Source of the DNA: Bradyrhizobium iriomotense
GTDB lineage: Bacteria > Pseudomonadota > Alphaproteobacteria > Rhizobiales > Xanthobacteraceae
Length of the DNA: 56,700 nt
Assembly (NCBI RefSeq): GCF_030160715.1
Contig: NZ_BSOW01000049.1
Location: 1 to 56,700 of the forward strand
Direction of reading: 5' to 3'
Below are positions 15,613 through 24,499 of the stretch, piece after piece (positions within the stretch are counted from its first letter, which is position 1; the number at the start of each line of letters is the position of its first letter). The notes beneath the pieces were generated by a model. The model saw only the letters and a program-made list of their open reading frames with translations. It was not told where the DNA came from and did not search any database. The translations under genes were made by a program, and so were the position numbers.

Positions 15613-17856
15613 ATGTCCGGTATCGTTCTTTCGGCATCGGTTCGTCAGAACCTGCTCTCCCTCCAGTCCACCGCTGACCTTCTCGCCACTACCCAGAGCC
15701 GCCTGTCGACCGGCAAGAGCGTCAACTCGGCTCTGGACAACCCCACCAACTTCTTCACGGCGCAGTCGCTCGACAACCGCGCCAGCGACATCAACAACCT
15801 GCTCGATGGCATCGCCAACGGCGTTCAGGTGCTGCAAGCCGCCAATACCGGCATCACCTCGCTGCAGAAGCTGATCGACAGTGCCAAGTCGATCGCCAAC
15901 CAGGCGCTCCAGACGACCGTCGGGTACTCCTCGAAGTCCAACGTCTCCACCACGATCTCGGGTGCGACGGCGTCTGACCTGCGCGGCACCACCAGCTACA
16001 CCAGCGCGGATGCTCTGAGTAACGTGCTCTATAGCGGTGCTACGGGCGGTGTGACCGCCGCTGCTAGCGGCACAACGCTGGGCGGCATTTCGGGATCGGA
16101 CACGGGTTCGGTCATCAACGCTGCGACGACTGCGGCCAAGCTCCTGAACGGTGCGGCTGCAGGCGACGCGAACGCCGGCGTCGTTGCGGGTGACACGCTC
16201 ACCGTCAACGGCAAGACCATCACGTTCGCTGCGGGCGACCAGCCGACCACAACCCCAACCGGCCTGACCCAGGTTGCTACGTCTGCCGGCGTGACCACGG
16301 GTAACGTCTACACCGACACCAGCGGCAACGTGACGGTTTACCTGGGCTCTACCACGAAGGCTTCGATCGGTGACGTGCTGACCGCCGTCGATCTCGCCAG
16401 TGGCGTGCAGAGCAACGTTGCGGGCACCCTCACACTCAACGCCGGCCAGACCGCGTCTACCGTCACGGGCGGCGGCGCGCTGAAGCTGCAAAGCACGACC
16501 GGTTCCGACCTGAGCGTGACCGGCAAGGCCGACATTCTGAAGGCCCTCGGCCTGACGGCTGCGACCGGTGCAGGCAACGTGACGGTCTCGGCGACCCGCA
16601 CCACGAGCTCGACGACCCTGTCGTCGTTCATCTCGTCGGGTTCGACCCTGAACGTCGACGGCCATGTCATCACCTTCAAGGATGGCCCGACGCCGGCTGC
16701 AGCTTCGCTCGCCTCAACCCAGGGTGTGTCCGGTAACGTCGTCACCGACGGCAACGGCAACTCGACGGTCTATCTGCAGAGCTCGACGATCGCCGACGTG
16801 CTGAAGGCGGTCGACTTTGCGACGGGCGTGCAGACCTTCACGCTCAACGGCAGCGGCGGCGGTACGCTCGCGACCGCATCCGGCCAGACCAACTCGTCGA
16901 TCAACGCCTCCGGCCAGCTCAAGATCTCGACCGGCGTCAATGCCGATCTGTCGATCACCGGCACCGGCAACGCGCTGTCCGCGCTCGGCCTCGCCGGCAA
17001 CACCGGCACGGCGACCGCCTTCACCGCGGCTCGTACCTCCGGCACCGGCGGTATCAACGGCAAGACCTTGACCTTCACCTCCTTCAATAGCGGCACGGCG
17101 GTCAACGTCACGTTCGGCGACGGCACCAACGGCACGGTCAAGACGCTCGATCAGCTCAACACGCAGCTCCAGGCCAACAACCTGTCTGCGACGATCGACG
17201 CCAACGGCCTGCTGACGATCACTGCGACCAACGACTACGCGTCCTCGACGCTTGGCTCCACGGCCGCAGGTGGTGCGATCGGCGGCACGCTGACGACCGC
17301 TCTGACCTTCTCGACGGCGTCGACTCCAGTGGCCGACAACGTCGCACAGACGGCTCGTGCGAACCTGGTCAACCAGTACAACAACATCCTGCAGCAGATC
17401 GACTCGACCTCGCAGGACTCCTCGTTCAACGGTGTCAACCTGTTGAACGGCGACCAGCTCAAGCTGGTGTTCGACGAGACCGGCAAGTCGAGCCTGAACA
17501 TCACCGGCGTGACCTACAACTCCAAGGGTCTGGGCCTCGCCGCGCTGACGGGTGGTGTCGACTTCATCGACAACGCCGCGACCAACAAGGTGTTGACGAA
17601 CCTGAACACCGCGTCGAGCACGCTGCGTTCGGAAGCCTCGGCCCTCGGTTCGAACCTGACGATCGTGCAGGTTCGTCAGGACTTCAACAAGAACCTGATC
17701 AACGTGCTGCAGACCGGCTCGTCCAACCTGACGCTGGCCGACACCAACGTCGAGGCGGCGAACAGCCAGGCGCTGTCGACCCGCCAGTCGATCGCCGTCT
17801 CCGCGCTCTCGCTGGCCAACCAGTCGCAGCAGAGCGTGCTCCAGCTGCTCCGCTAA
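15613..17856 (+). CDS. fliC: Flagellin 2
   Basis: A 747-residue filament subunit with the same plan as flagellin 1: conserved D0/D1 ends and three IN-type repeats. Protein differences are scattered, mainly near residues 55, 140-160 and 550-650. The DNA of the first repeat is identical to flagellin 1 over ~240 nt, including silent positions, whereas the 3-prime third carries many silent changes; this points to gene conversion. The ribosome site (CCAGAAAGGTAACACCCA) is shared. It has its own terminator, so it is probably monocistronic. Paralogue numbering relative to published strains cannot be assigned here. Confidence 0.96.
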   Translation: MSGIVLSASVRQNLLSLQSTADLLATTQSRLSTGKSVNSALDNPTNFFTAQSLDNRASDINNLLDGIANGVQVLQAANTGITSLQKLIDSAKSIANQALQTTVGYSSKSNVSTTISGATASDLRGTTSYTSADALSNVLYSGATGGVTAAASGTTLGGISGSDTGSVINAATTAAKLLNGAAAGDANAGVVAGDTLTVNGKTITFAAGDQPTTTPTGLTQVATSAGVTTGNVYTDTSGNVTVYLGSTTKASIGDVLTAVDLASGVQSNVAGTLTLNAGQTASTVTGGGALKLQSTTGSDLSVTGKADILKALGLTAATGAGNVTVSATRTTSSTTLSSFISSGSTLNVDGHVITFKDGPTPAAASLASTQGVSGNVVTDGNGNSTVYLQSSTIADVLKAVDFATGVQTFTLNGSGGGTLATASGQTNSSINASGQLKISTGVNADLSITGTGNALSALGLAGNTGTATAFTAARTSGTGGINGKTLTFTSFNSGTAVNVTFGDGTNGTVKTLDQLNTQLQANNLSATIDANGLLTITATNDYASSTLGSTAAGGAIGGTLTTALTFSTASTPVADNVAQTARANLVNQYNNILQQIDSTSQDSSFNGVNLLNGDQLKLVFDETGKSSLNITGVTYNSKGLGLAALTGGVDFIDNAATNKVLTNLNTASSTLRSEASALGSNLTIVQVRQDFNKNLINVLQTGSSNLTLADTNVEAANSQALSTRQSIAVSALSLANQSQQSVLQLLR

Positions 17857-17885
17857 TAAGCGGAAGACATCACAAGCAGAATAGG

Positions 17886-17915
17886 GCGGCGGGGCCTCGG
17901 CCCCGCTGCTTTTTT
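17886..17915 (+). terminator. Terminator after flagellin 2
   Basis: GCGGCGGGGC at 17886-17895 pairs with GCCCCGCTGC at 17900-17909 around a CTCG loop (one mismatch or wobble), followed by six T. It is nearly the same sequence as the flagellin 1 terminator. Confidence 0.92.
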
Positions 17916-18086
17916 GTTGGCACGCGAGTTCGAAGCGCCCTCGATGAGGCTCCGAAAAGTAACCGTCGGTTATGGTTAATGGAGCGTAAGCGCGCAGAAT
18001 TGCCAACGATTTCAGTCTGATTGCTGGGCGTGCCAACGCCCGCCGCCGGTTTATGGTGAACTGGCGCTTATGCAAGTGAGCCTCGT

Positions 18087-18101
18087 TTCACCCTTTGTTA
18101 G
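18087..18101 (+). promoter_or_regulatory. Conserved upstream motif of flagellin 3
   Basis: TTCACCCTTTGTTAG lies about 80 nt before the flagellin 3 ATG, at the position of the flagellin 1 and 2 motifs. Further up, about 17970-17984, is a GGTTAATGG half-site resembling half of a CtrA box on the minus strand; the partner half is poor, so no full site is claimed. Confidence 0.42.
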
Positions 18102-18179
18102 CCATGTCCGCGCAGGCTGTGCGCGTCACTCGATCCGAAGCGATCGAACGAAGACGCGTAAACCAGAAGGGTAAGAGTT

Positions 18180-20423
18180 ATGTCCGGTATTGTTCTCTCT
18201 GCGTCGGTTCGTCAGAACCTGCTCTCTCTCCAGTCCACCGCTGACCTCCTCGCCACCACCCAGAATCGTCTGTCGACCGGCAAGAGCGTCAACTCGGCCC
18301 TTGACAATCCCACCAACTATTTCACGGCGCAGTCGCTCGACAATCGCGCCAGCGACATCAATAACCTGCTCGATGGCATCGCCAACGGCGTGCAGGTGCT
18401 GCAGGCCGCCAATACCGGCTTGACCTCGCTGCAGAAGCTGATCGATAGCGCCAAGTCGATCGCCAACCAGGCGCTGCAGACCACCGTCGGTTACTCCTCG
18501 AAGTCCAGCGTTTCGACCACGATCGCCGGCGCGACGGCGGCCGACCTGCGCGGCACCACGAGCTTCGCCAGCGCAGTCGCCAACAGCAACGTGCTGTACA
18601 GCGGTGCTGCGGGTGGTGTGACTGCCGCTACGTCTGGCGCCACACTGGGCGGCATTTCGGGATCAGACACGGGAACCGTGATTAACGCGGCGACGACTGC
18701 GGCCAAGCTCCTGAACGGCGCGGCTGCAGGCGACGCGAACGCCGGCGTCGTTGCGGGTGACACGCTCACCGTCAACGGCAAGACCATCACATTCGCTGCG
18801 GGCGACCAGCCGACCACGACCCCAACGGGCCTGACCCAGGTTGCTACGTCTGCCGGCGTGACCACGGGTAACGTCTACACCGACACCAGCGGCAACGTGA
18901 CGGTTTACCTGGGCTCCACCACGAAGGCTTCGATCGGTGACGTGCTGACTGCCGTCGATCTCGCCAGTGGCGTGCAGAGCAACGTTGCGGGCACCCTGAC
19001 GCTCAACGCCGGCCAGACCGCGTCTACCGTCACCGGCGGCGGCGCGCTGAAGCTGCAAAGCACGACCGGTTCCGACCTGAGCGTGACCGGCAAGGCCGAC
19101 ATTCTGAAGGCCCTCGGTCTCACCAGTGCGACCGGCGCCGGCAATGTCACAGCTACTGCTGCGCGTACCACGAGCTCGACAACGGTGTCGTCGCTTGTCT
19201 CGTCGGGTTCGACGCTGAACGTTGACGGCCATGTCATCACCTTCAAGGACGCGCCGACGCCGGCTGCGGCTTCGCTCGCCTCCACCCAGGGTGTGTCCGG
19301 TAACGTCGTCACCGACGGCAATGGCAACTCGACGGTCTATCTGCAAAGCGGCACGATCTCCGATGTGCTGAAAGCAATCGACTTCGCCACGGGCGTGCAG
19401 ACCTTCACGCTCAACGGCAGCGGCGGCGGTACGCTCGCGACCGCATCCGGCCAGACACCTTCGTCGATCAACACCTCCGGCCAGCTCAAGCTCTCGACCG
19501 GCGTCAACGCCGATCTGTCGATCACCGGTACCGGCAATGCCCTGTCGGTGTTCGGTCTCGCCGGCAACACCGGGACGGCATCGGCATTCACGGCTGCCCG
19601 TACTTCCGGCGTCGGCGGCATCGCCGGCAAGACCTTGACCTTCACCTCCTTCAACGGCGGCACGGCGGTCAATGTCACCTTCGGCGACGGCACCAACGGC
19701 ACGGTCAAAACGCTCGACCAGCTCAACTCGCAGCTCCAGGCGAACAATCTGGCCGCGACGATCGACGCCAACGGTCAGCTCACCATCACCGCCTCCAACG
19801 ACTACGCGTCCTCGACGATCGGTTCGACGGTCGCTGGCGGTGCGATCGGCGGCACGCTGACATCTGCGCTGACGTTCACGACCGCCTCCACGCCGACTCA
19901 AGACGTTGTTGCCCAGTCGGCTCGCGCGAATCTGGTCTCGCAGTACAACAACATCCTGAACCAGATCGACACGACCTCGGTCGACTCCTCGTTCAACGGC
20001 GTGAACCTGTTGAACGGCGATCAGCTCAAGCTGGTGTTCGACGAGACCGGCAAGTCGAGCCTCAACATCACCGGCGTGACCTACAACTCCAAGGGTCTGG
20101 GCCTCGCCTCGTTGACCGTCGGTGTCGACTTCATCGACAACGCCGCGACCAACAGGGTGCTGACCAACCTGAACTCGGCCTCGAGCACGTTACGTTCGGA
20201 AGCTTCGGCTCTCGGTTCGAACCTCTCGGTCGTGCAGATCCGTCAGGACTTCAACAAGAACCTGATCAACGTGCTGCAGACCGGCTCGTCCAACCTGACC
20301 CTGGCCGACACCAACGTCGAGGCGGCGAACAGCCAGGCGCTGTCGACCCGTCAGTCGATCGCGGTCTCCGCGCTCTCGCTGGCCAACACGTCACAGCAGA
20401 GCGTGCTCCAGCTGCTCCGCTAA
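18180..20423 (+). CDS. fliC: Flagellin 3
   Basis: A third 747-residue filament subunit with the same three-repeat architecture. It keeps the near-identical first-repeat DNA of flagellins 1 and 2 (about 18700-19130) but differs more elsewhere, for instance FASAVANSNVLYSG in place of YTSADALSNVLYSG and SQSARANLVSQYNN near residue 580. The leader is a variant (AACCAGAAGGGTAAGAGTT) with the ribosome site kept. Strong terminator follows. All four flagellins preserve core termini, so all could be incorporated in one filament, as is common in rhizobia. Confidence 0.96.
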   Translation: MSGIVLSASVRQNLLSLQSTADLLATTQNRLSTGKSVNSALDNPTNYFTAQSLDNRASDINNLLDGIANGVQVLQAANTGLTSLQKLIDSAKSIANQALQTTVGYSSKSSVSTTIAGATAADLRGTTSFASAVANSNVLYSGAAGGVTAATSGATLGGISGSDTGTVINAATTAAKLLNGAAAGDANAGVVAGDTLTVNGKTITFAAGDQPTTTPTGLTQVATSAGVTTGNVYTDTSGNVTVYLGSTTKASIGDVLTAVDLASGVQSNVAGTLTLNAGQTASTVTGGGALKLQSTTGSDLSVTGKADILKALGLTSATGAGNVTATAARTTSSTTVSSLVSSGSTLNVDGHVITFKDAPTPAAASLASTQGVSGNVVTDGNGNSTVYLQSGTISDVLKAIDFATGVQTFTLNGSGGGTLATASGQTPSSINTSGQLKLSTGVNADLSITGTGNALSVFGLAGNTGTASAFTAARTSGVGGIAGKTLTFTSFNGGTAVNVTFGDGTNGTVKTLDQLNSQLQANNLAATIDANGQLTITASNDYASSTIGSTVAGGAIGGTLTSALTFTTASTPTQDVVAQSARANLVSQYNNILNQIDTTSVDSSFNGVNLLNGDQLKLVFDETGKSSLNITGVTYNSKGLGLASLTVGVDFIDNAATNRVLTNLNSASSTLRSEASALGSNLSVVQIRQDFNKNLINVLQTGSSNLTLADTNVEAANSQALSTRQSIAVSALSLANTSQQSVLQLLR

Positions 20424-20451
20424 TAAGCGGCTGAAATCGCTGTATAAAATC

Positions 20452-20486
20452 GAGCGGCGGGGCCAAGTGCCCCGCCGCTCTTTTTT
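20452..20486 (+). terminator. Terminator after flagellin 3
   Basis: GAGCGGCGGGGC at 20452-20463 pairs perfectly with GCCCCGCCGCTC at 20469-20480 and is followed by six T. Confidence 0.94.
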
Positions 20487-20533
20487 GCGTCCGGAAGCCG
20501 GCAGGGGCGTTCACCGGCCATTAACCGTATCGC

Positions 20534-20549
20534 TTAAGTCGGCGTTAAC
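20534..20549 (+). promoter_or_regulatory. CtrA-type box upstream of flagellin 4
   Basis: TTAA-GTCGGCG-TTAAC is an exact TTAA-N7-TTAAC match, 104 nt before the flagellin 4 ATG. Another TTAAC precedes it at 20521, so two or more half-sites cluster here. The other three flagellins lack an equivalent full box. Confidence 0.7.
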
Positions 20550-20652
20550 CATACTTTAAAGGACACCCCCTACAACTGGACCAAAGCCCGCTTTCCAGAT
20601 CGGCGAGCCCCGATTCGTACCCGGTATCGCGCTTCAAGAGGAAGACCCGCCA

Positions 20653-22935
20653 ATGTCCAACATCGTTCTCTCGGCGTCAGTTCGCCAGAACCTGTTGTCG
20701 CTGCAGTCAACGGCCGACTTGCTCGCCACGACGCAGGAGCGGCTGTCGACCGGCAAGAAGGTCAACACGGCGCTCGACAATCCGACCAACTTCTTCACTG
20801 CGCAGGGGCTGGACAACCGGGCGAGCGACATCAGCAACCTGCTCGACGGCATCAACAACGGTGTGCAGGTGCTGCAGGCGGCGAATACCGGTATCACCTC
20901 GCTGCAAAAACTGATCGATAGCGCGAAGTCGATCGCCAACCAGGCGCTTCAGACCACCGTGGGCTATTCCACCAAGTCGAACGTCTCGACCACGATACCG
21001 GGCGCAACGCCGGCCGACCTGCGCGGCACCACCTCTTATGCCAGCGCCACCGCCAACAGCAACGTGCTCTACACCGGTGCCCCCGGCGGTGTCACACCGG
21101 TGACATCGGGTGCGTCGCTTGGCGCGTCGCTGGGCTCGACCGCCGGCACCTTGACCGGCACGGCTGTCAACGCGGCCGACAACTCGACCGCGCTCACTGG
21201 CACCGACACGCTGATCGGCTCCACGACGTCGAGCACCTTCGCCGCCTCTCCGGCGGATGGCGACTCGATCACCGTCAACGGCAAGACCGTCACCTTCCGC
21301 ACCGGCGCGGCGCCGGCGACCCTGCCGACCGGCTGGGGTCTCAACGCCAGCGGCCATATCGCGACCGACGGTAACGGCAACTCGATCGTCTACATGGGTA
21401 CAACCGGCGCTCCGACGGGCACCGTCAATGACCTGCTGACCGCAGTCGATCTGGCAAGCGGCGTGAAGAGCGCTGCGATCAGCGCCGGCGCGGCGACGAT
21501 CACCACCAGCGGTGCCACCGTCGGTACCGTTCAGACGCCGTCGTCGATCGCCGCCGGCGTGGTCACACTGAAGAGCTCGACGGGCGCCGATCTGAGCGTG
21601 ACCGGCAAGGCCGATTTCCTCAAGGCCCTTGGCCTGACCTCGGCAACCGGCGCGGGCAACGCGACGGTGACGGCCGCGCGGTCGACCACCGCTGGCTCGC
21701 TCGGCTCCCTGGTCCAGGACGGCTCGACGCTCAACGTCGATGGTCACGTCATCACTTTCAAGAACGCGCAGACGCCGCAGTCGGCGGCGAGCGTCACCTC
21801 CGGCGGCGTTAGCGGCAACATCGTCACTGACGGCAACGGCAACTCGACCGTTTACCTGCAAAGCGCCACACTGACCGATTTGCTGAATTCAATCGACCTC
21901 GCCACCGGTGTGAAGACCGCCAGCATCTTCAATGGTGCGGCCACGCTTTCGACCGTCTCGGGGCAGATCCCATCGTCGGTCAATACCAGCGGTCAGCTTT
22001 CGCTCTCAACCGGTATCAATGCCGACCTCGCGATCACCGGCACGGGCAATGCGCTCAGCGCCTTTGGCCTCAGCGGCAACACGGGAACGGCGACGGCGTT
22101 CACCGCGGCGCGCACGTCCGGCATCGGCGGCATCAGCGGCAAGACGTTGACCTTCACCGCTTTCAACGGCGGCACGCCGGTCAACGTCACCTTCGGCGAC
22201 GGCACCAATGGCACGGTCAAGACGCTGGACCAACTCAACGCACAGCTTCAGGCCAATCACCTGACGGCGACGATCGACGCCAACGGTGTGCTCACGGTCA
22301 CCACCGTCAACGAATACGCCTCCTCGACGCTTGGTTCGACGACCGCCGGCGGCGCGATCGGCGGCACCATCACCAGCGTTCTTTCCTTCACCACCGCACA
22401 GCCGCCGGTTCAGGATCCCGTCGCGCAGACCGCACGCTCGAACCTGGTCAACCAGTTCAACAACATCCTGGCGCAGATCGACACCACCTCGCAGGACTCC
22501 TCGTTCAACGGCGTCAACCTGCTCAACGGCGATACGCTGAAGCTCGTGTTCAACGAGACCGGCAGCTCGACGCTCAGCATCAACGGCGTGGTGTTCAACG
22601 CGGCCGGCCTGGGCTTAAGTAACCTCGTCAACGGCGTCGACTTCATCGACAACGGTGCGACCAACAAGGTGCTCACGAGCCTCAACGCGGCCTCGAGCAC
22701 GCTGCGGTCGGAGGGCTCCGCGCTCGGTTCGAACCTGTCGATCGTGCAGGTGCGTCAGGACTTCTCGAAGAACCTGATCAACGTGCTGCAGACCGGCTCG
22801 TCGAACCTCACGCTCGCCGACACCAACGAGGAAGCGGCCAACAGCCAGGCGCTGTCGACCCGCCAGTCGATCGCGGTCTCCGCGCTGTCGCTCGCCAACC
22901 AGTCGCAGCAGAGCGTGCTCCAGCTCCTCCGCTAA
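20653..22935 (+). CDS. fliC: Flagellin 4 (divergent paralogue)
   Basis: A 760-residue filament subunit with the common core (MSNIVLSASVRQNLLSLQST; SLANQSQQSVLQLLR) but the most divergent centre of the four. The first repeat is rebuilt (ADGDSITVNGKTVTFRTG), with about 13 extra residues before it, and its DNA lacks the near-identity shared by flagellins 1-3. The upstream region also differs: a CtrA-type box, no TTCATGCTTTGTTAG motif, and a different ribosome site (AAGAGGAAGACC). This suggests separate timing or a special place in the filament, such as next to the hook; that is inference. Confidence 0.95.
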   Translation: MSNIVLSASVRQNLLSLQSTADLLATTQERLSTGKKVNTALDNPTNFFTAQGLDNRASDISNLLDGINNGVQVLQAANTGITSLQKLIDSAKSIANQALQTTVGYSTKSNVSTTIPGATPADLRGTTSYASATANSNVLYTGAPGGVTPVTSGASLGASLGSTAGTLTGTAVNAADNSTALTGTDTLIGSTTSSTFAASPADGDSITVNGKTVTFRTGAAPATLPTGWGLNASGHIATDGNGNSIVYMGTTGAPTGTVNDLLTAVDLASGVKSAAISAGAATITTSGATVGTVQTPSSIAAGVVTLKSSTGADLSVTGKADFLKALGLTSATGAGNATVTAARSTTAGSLGSLVQDGSTLNVDGHVITFKNAQTPQSAASVTSGGVSGNIVTDGNGNSTVYLQSATLTDLLNSIDLATGVKTASIFNGAATLSTVSGQIPSSVNTSGQLSLSTGINADLAITGTGNALSAFGLSGNTGTATAFTAARTSGIGGISGKTLTFTAFNGGTPVNVTFGDGTNGTVKTLDQLNAQLQANHLTATIDANGVLTVTTVNEYASSTLGSTTAGGAIGGTITSVLSFTTAQPPVQDPVAQTARSNLVNQFNNILAQIDTTSQDSSFNGVNLLNGDTLKLVFNETGSSTLSINGVVFNAAGLGLSNLVNGVDFIDNGATNKVLTSLNAASSTLRSEGSALGSNLSIVQVRQDFSKNLINVLQTGSSNLTLADTNEEAANSQALSTRQSIAVSALSLANQSQQSVLQLLR

Positions 22936-22968
22936 GCGCGACGCCGACGATCGAAGCGAATGAAATTG

Positions 22969-22997
22969 CGGCGAGGCCAATGCCTCGCCGTTCTTTT
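22969..22997 (+). terminator. Terminator after flagellin 4
   Basis: CGGCGAGGC at 22969-22977 pairs with GCCTCGCCG at 22982-22990, followed by TTCTTTT. The ~230 nt between this and flaF hold no gene I can support. Confidence 0.88.
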
Positions 22998-23228
22998 GAA
23001 CGAGATCGCTAACGCTCGATTAGCTGAAATCGGCACATAATGGACGCAGTCGTTTACAGTGCACGCACCCGGATCTAGCCTTGAGGCGAGCGAAGAATCT
23101 TCGGCCCGTAATTGTCCGGAGTCCTTCCGCGCTCTCACGTAAGCAAATCTTAAGCGGTGCTGCCTAGGGTTGGGAAAGAAATCCTTAAGCTCGTTCAATG
23201 GGCTAGGTAAATCTCCAAGGTGTGATTG

Positions 23229-23597
23229 ATGTCGAATTCCGCTGCCTCGGCCTACGCGCGTGTTGCAACGACCACAGCATCCCCTCGCGACATTGAGGCG
23301 CAGACGCTGCTGAAGGCCGCCAACAAGCTGCAGGATGCGATCAACAACGCCGATCCGCTCAGCGAGCAGACCATGCAGGCGCTGATGTTCAACCGCAAGC
23401 TCTGGACCATCTTCCTGAGCGAAGCGATGCGCGACAACAATCCGCAGCCGCTCGACGTCCGGCAGAAGATTGCCAATATCAGCGTGTTCGTGCTGAGCCA
23501 GACCGCGGCTCTCCAGATGAGTCCGCAGTTCGATCACTTCCGTCCGCTGATCGAGATCAACCGCAACATCGCTGCCGGGCTGTCGGGACGTCCGTAA
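23229..23597 (+). CDS. flaF: Flagellar biosynthesis regulator FlaF
   Basis: FlaF is an alphaproteobacterial protein needed for flagellin synthesis or export and works opposite to FlbT. The 122-residue sequence fits the family: AYARVATTTASPRDIEAQTL, then helix-rich AANKLQDAINNADPL, and MFNRKLWTIFLSEAM with the conserved NRKLWTIF core. ATG 23229 is preferred over the TTG three bases upstream. It follows the flagellin array and is linked to the next small gene by a 12-nt gap. Confidence 0.94.
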   Translation: MSNSAASAYARVATTTASPRDIEAQTLLKAANKLQDAINNADPLSEQTMQALMFNRKLWTIFLSEAMRDNNPQPLDVRQKIANISVFVLSQTAALQMSPQFDHFRPLIEINRNIAAGLSGRP

Positions 23598-23609
23598 CGG
23601 AGCTGCGCC

Positions 23610-23978
23610 ATGGCCGACATCATGAGCATCTTGTCGACCGCGTATAAGTCCAACGTTCTTTCGAATACGACGGGCTCGTCCAAATACGTCGCGGTCGATC
23701 CGACGTTGTATCAGGGCTCGTGGACCGGCACCTATTCCGACGGCAAGAAATTCTCGCTCAGCATCTCGCAAGTCAACGGATTTCGCGCGCAGATCCACTA
23801 CCAGAGCGGCGGCACGTCGCAATATCAGCAGGTGCTGATCAAGGACTCCTCGTTCCGCTTCGGCAATACGAAGTTCACGCTGACCAATACGGGCACTGCG
23901 CAGATCAAGAACGTGGTGACCGATCCCGCGACCGGCTCGACCTATCTCGACACGGCGCAGGCCACGCTGGACACGTGA
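23610..23978 (+). CDS. Hypothetical protein downstream of flaF
   Basis: A 122-residue soluble protein I do not recognise. The N-terminal 30 residues (MADIMSILSTAYKSNVLSNT) resemble an amphipathic axial-protein start. The rest is rich in beta-type Ser/Thr/Gly/Tyr sequence (WTGTYSDGKKFSLSISQVNG), suggesting a small beta barrel or sandwich. No signal peptide is seen. It starts 12 nt after flaF with a good ribosome site (ACGGAGCTG), so it is probably co-expressed. It converges with the FlaG-like gene, whose stop is adjacent. A secreted filament accessory protein is possible but unproven. Confidence 0.75.
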   Translation: MADIMSILSTAYKSNVLSNTTGSSKYVAVDPTLYQGSWTGTYSDGKKFSLSISQVNGFRAQIHYQSGGTSQYQQVLIKDSSFRFGNTKFTLTNTGTAQIKNVVTDPATGSTYLDTAQATLDT

Positions 23979-24341
23979 TCAGGCGCTGCGATCGGTCGAG
24001 AGCGGGCGCGAGAGCTCGGACTTGCTCAGATCGAGGGCGTGGAAATAGGCGCGACGGCGCAGCATCGCTTCGTCCGGAAATTGCGTCACTACCGCGTCGG
24101 TCTTTTCATTGACGACCTGGAAGACGAACGAGGCCGCCGCCTGGTTGAACACGACCTGGCGCGAGACGTTCTCGTTGCCCTGCAAATCATTGCGCGCGGC
24201 CGCGCCCGCATCGCTTGCGGCGACCGTCTGGCTTGCCGGCAAATCAGTCTGCACGGCATCGTTCGCCGCCGTGCTCGACGTCGCTACTGGCAACATAGGG
24301 GCCGGTATCCCCACCGGCCTGATGCTGAAATCTGTACTCAC
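23979..24341 (-). CDS. FlaG-like flagellar protein
   Basis: A 120-residue protein with a disordered Ala/Ser/Thr-rich first half and a C-terminal core, FVFQVVNEKTDAVVTQFPDE, which matches the FlaG pattern (V-V-x-x-T-x-x-V-x-x-x-P-x-E). FlaG proteins affect filament length in some bacteria. The GTG start at 24341 is chosen because GGAGG lies 5 nt upstream; a longer start at 24395 lacks this. It is downstream of the FlgN-like gene on the same strand, 158 nt away, and may be in the flgI transcript. Confidence 0.6.
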   Translation of the reverse strand: MSTDFSIRPVGIPAPMLPVATSSTAANDAVQTDLPASQTVAASDAGAAARNDLQGNENVSRQVVFNQAAASFVFQVVNEKTDAVVTQFPDEAMLRRRAYFHALDLSKSELSRPLSTDRSA

Positions 24342-24499
24342 GGCAGCCTCCTGGCCTTGCCCCCGAGTCAAATCCCAACCCGTCCAATCGCGCAACTATG
24401 GGCGCCAGGTTTGAAGTTCCAGTTAGGAAACGTGCCTAGCTACGCGCCAACATCGGCGCGCTGTTTTGATGAAAATTGTCGGTATTTCCTGCGCCGCGA

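Noticed and set aside
17917..17933. TTGGCACGCGAGTTCGA as a sigma-54 promoter for flagellin 3
   Set aside because: The -24 part is perfect but the essential GC at -12 is CG, and the site is about 250 nt from the gene.
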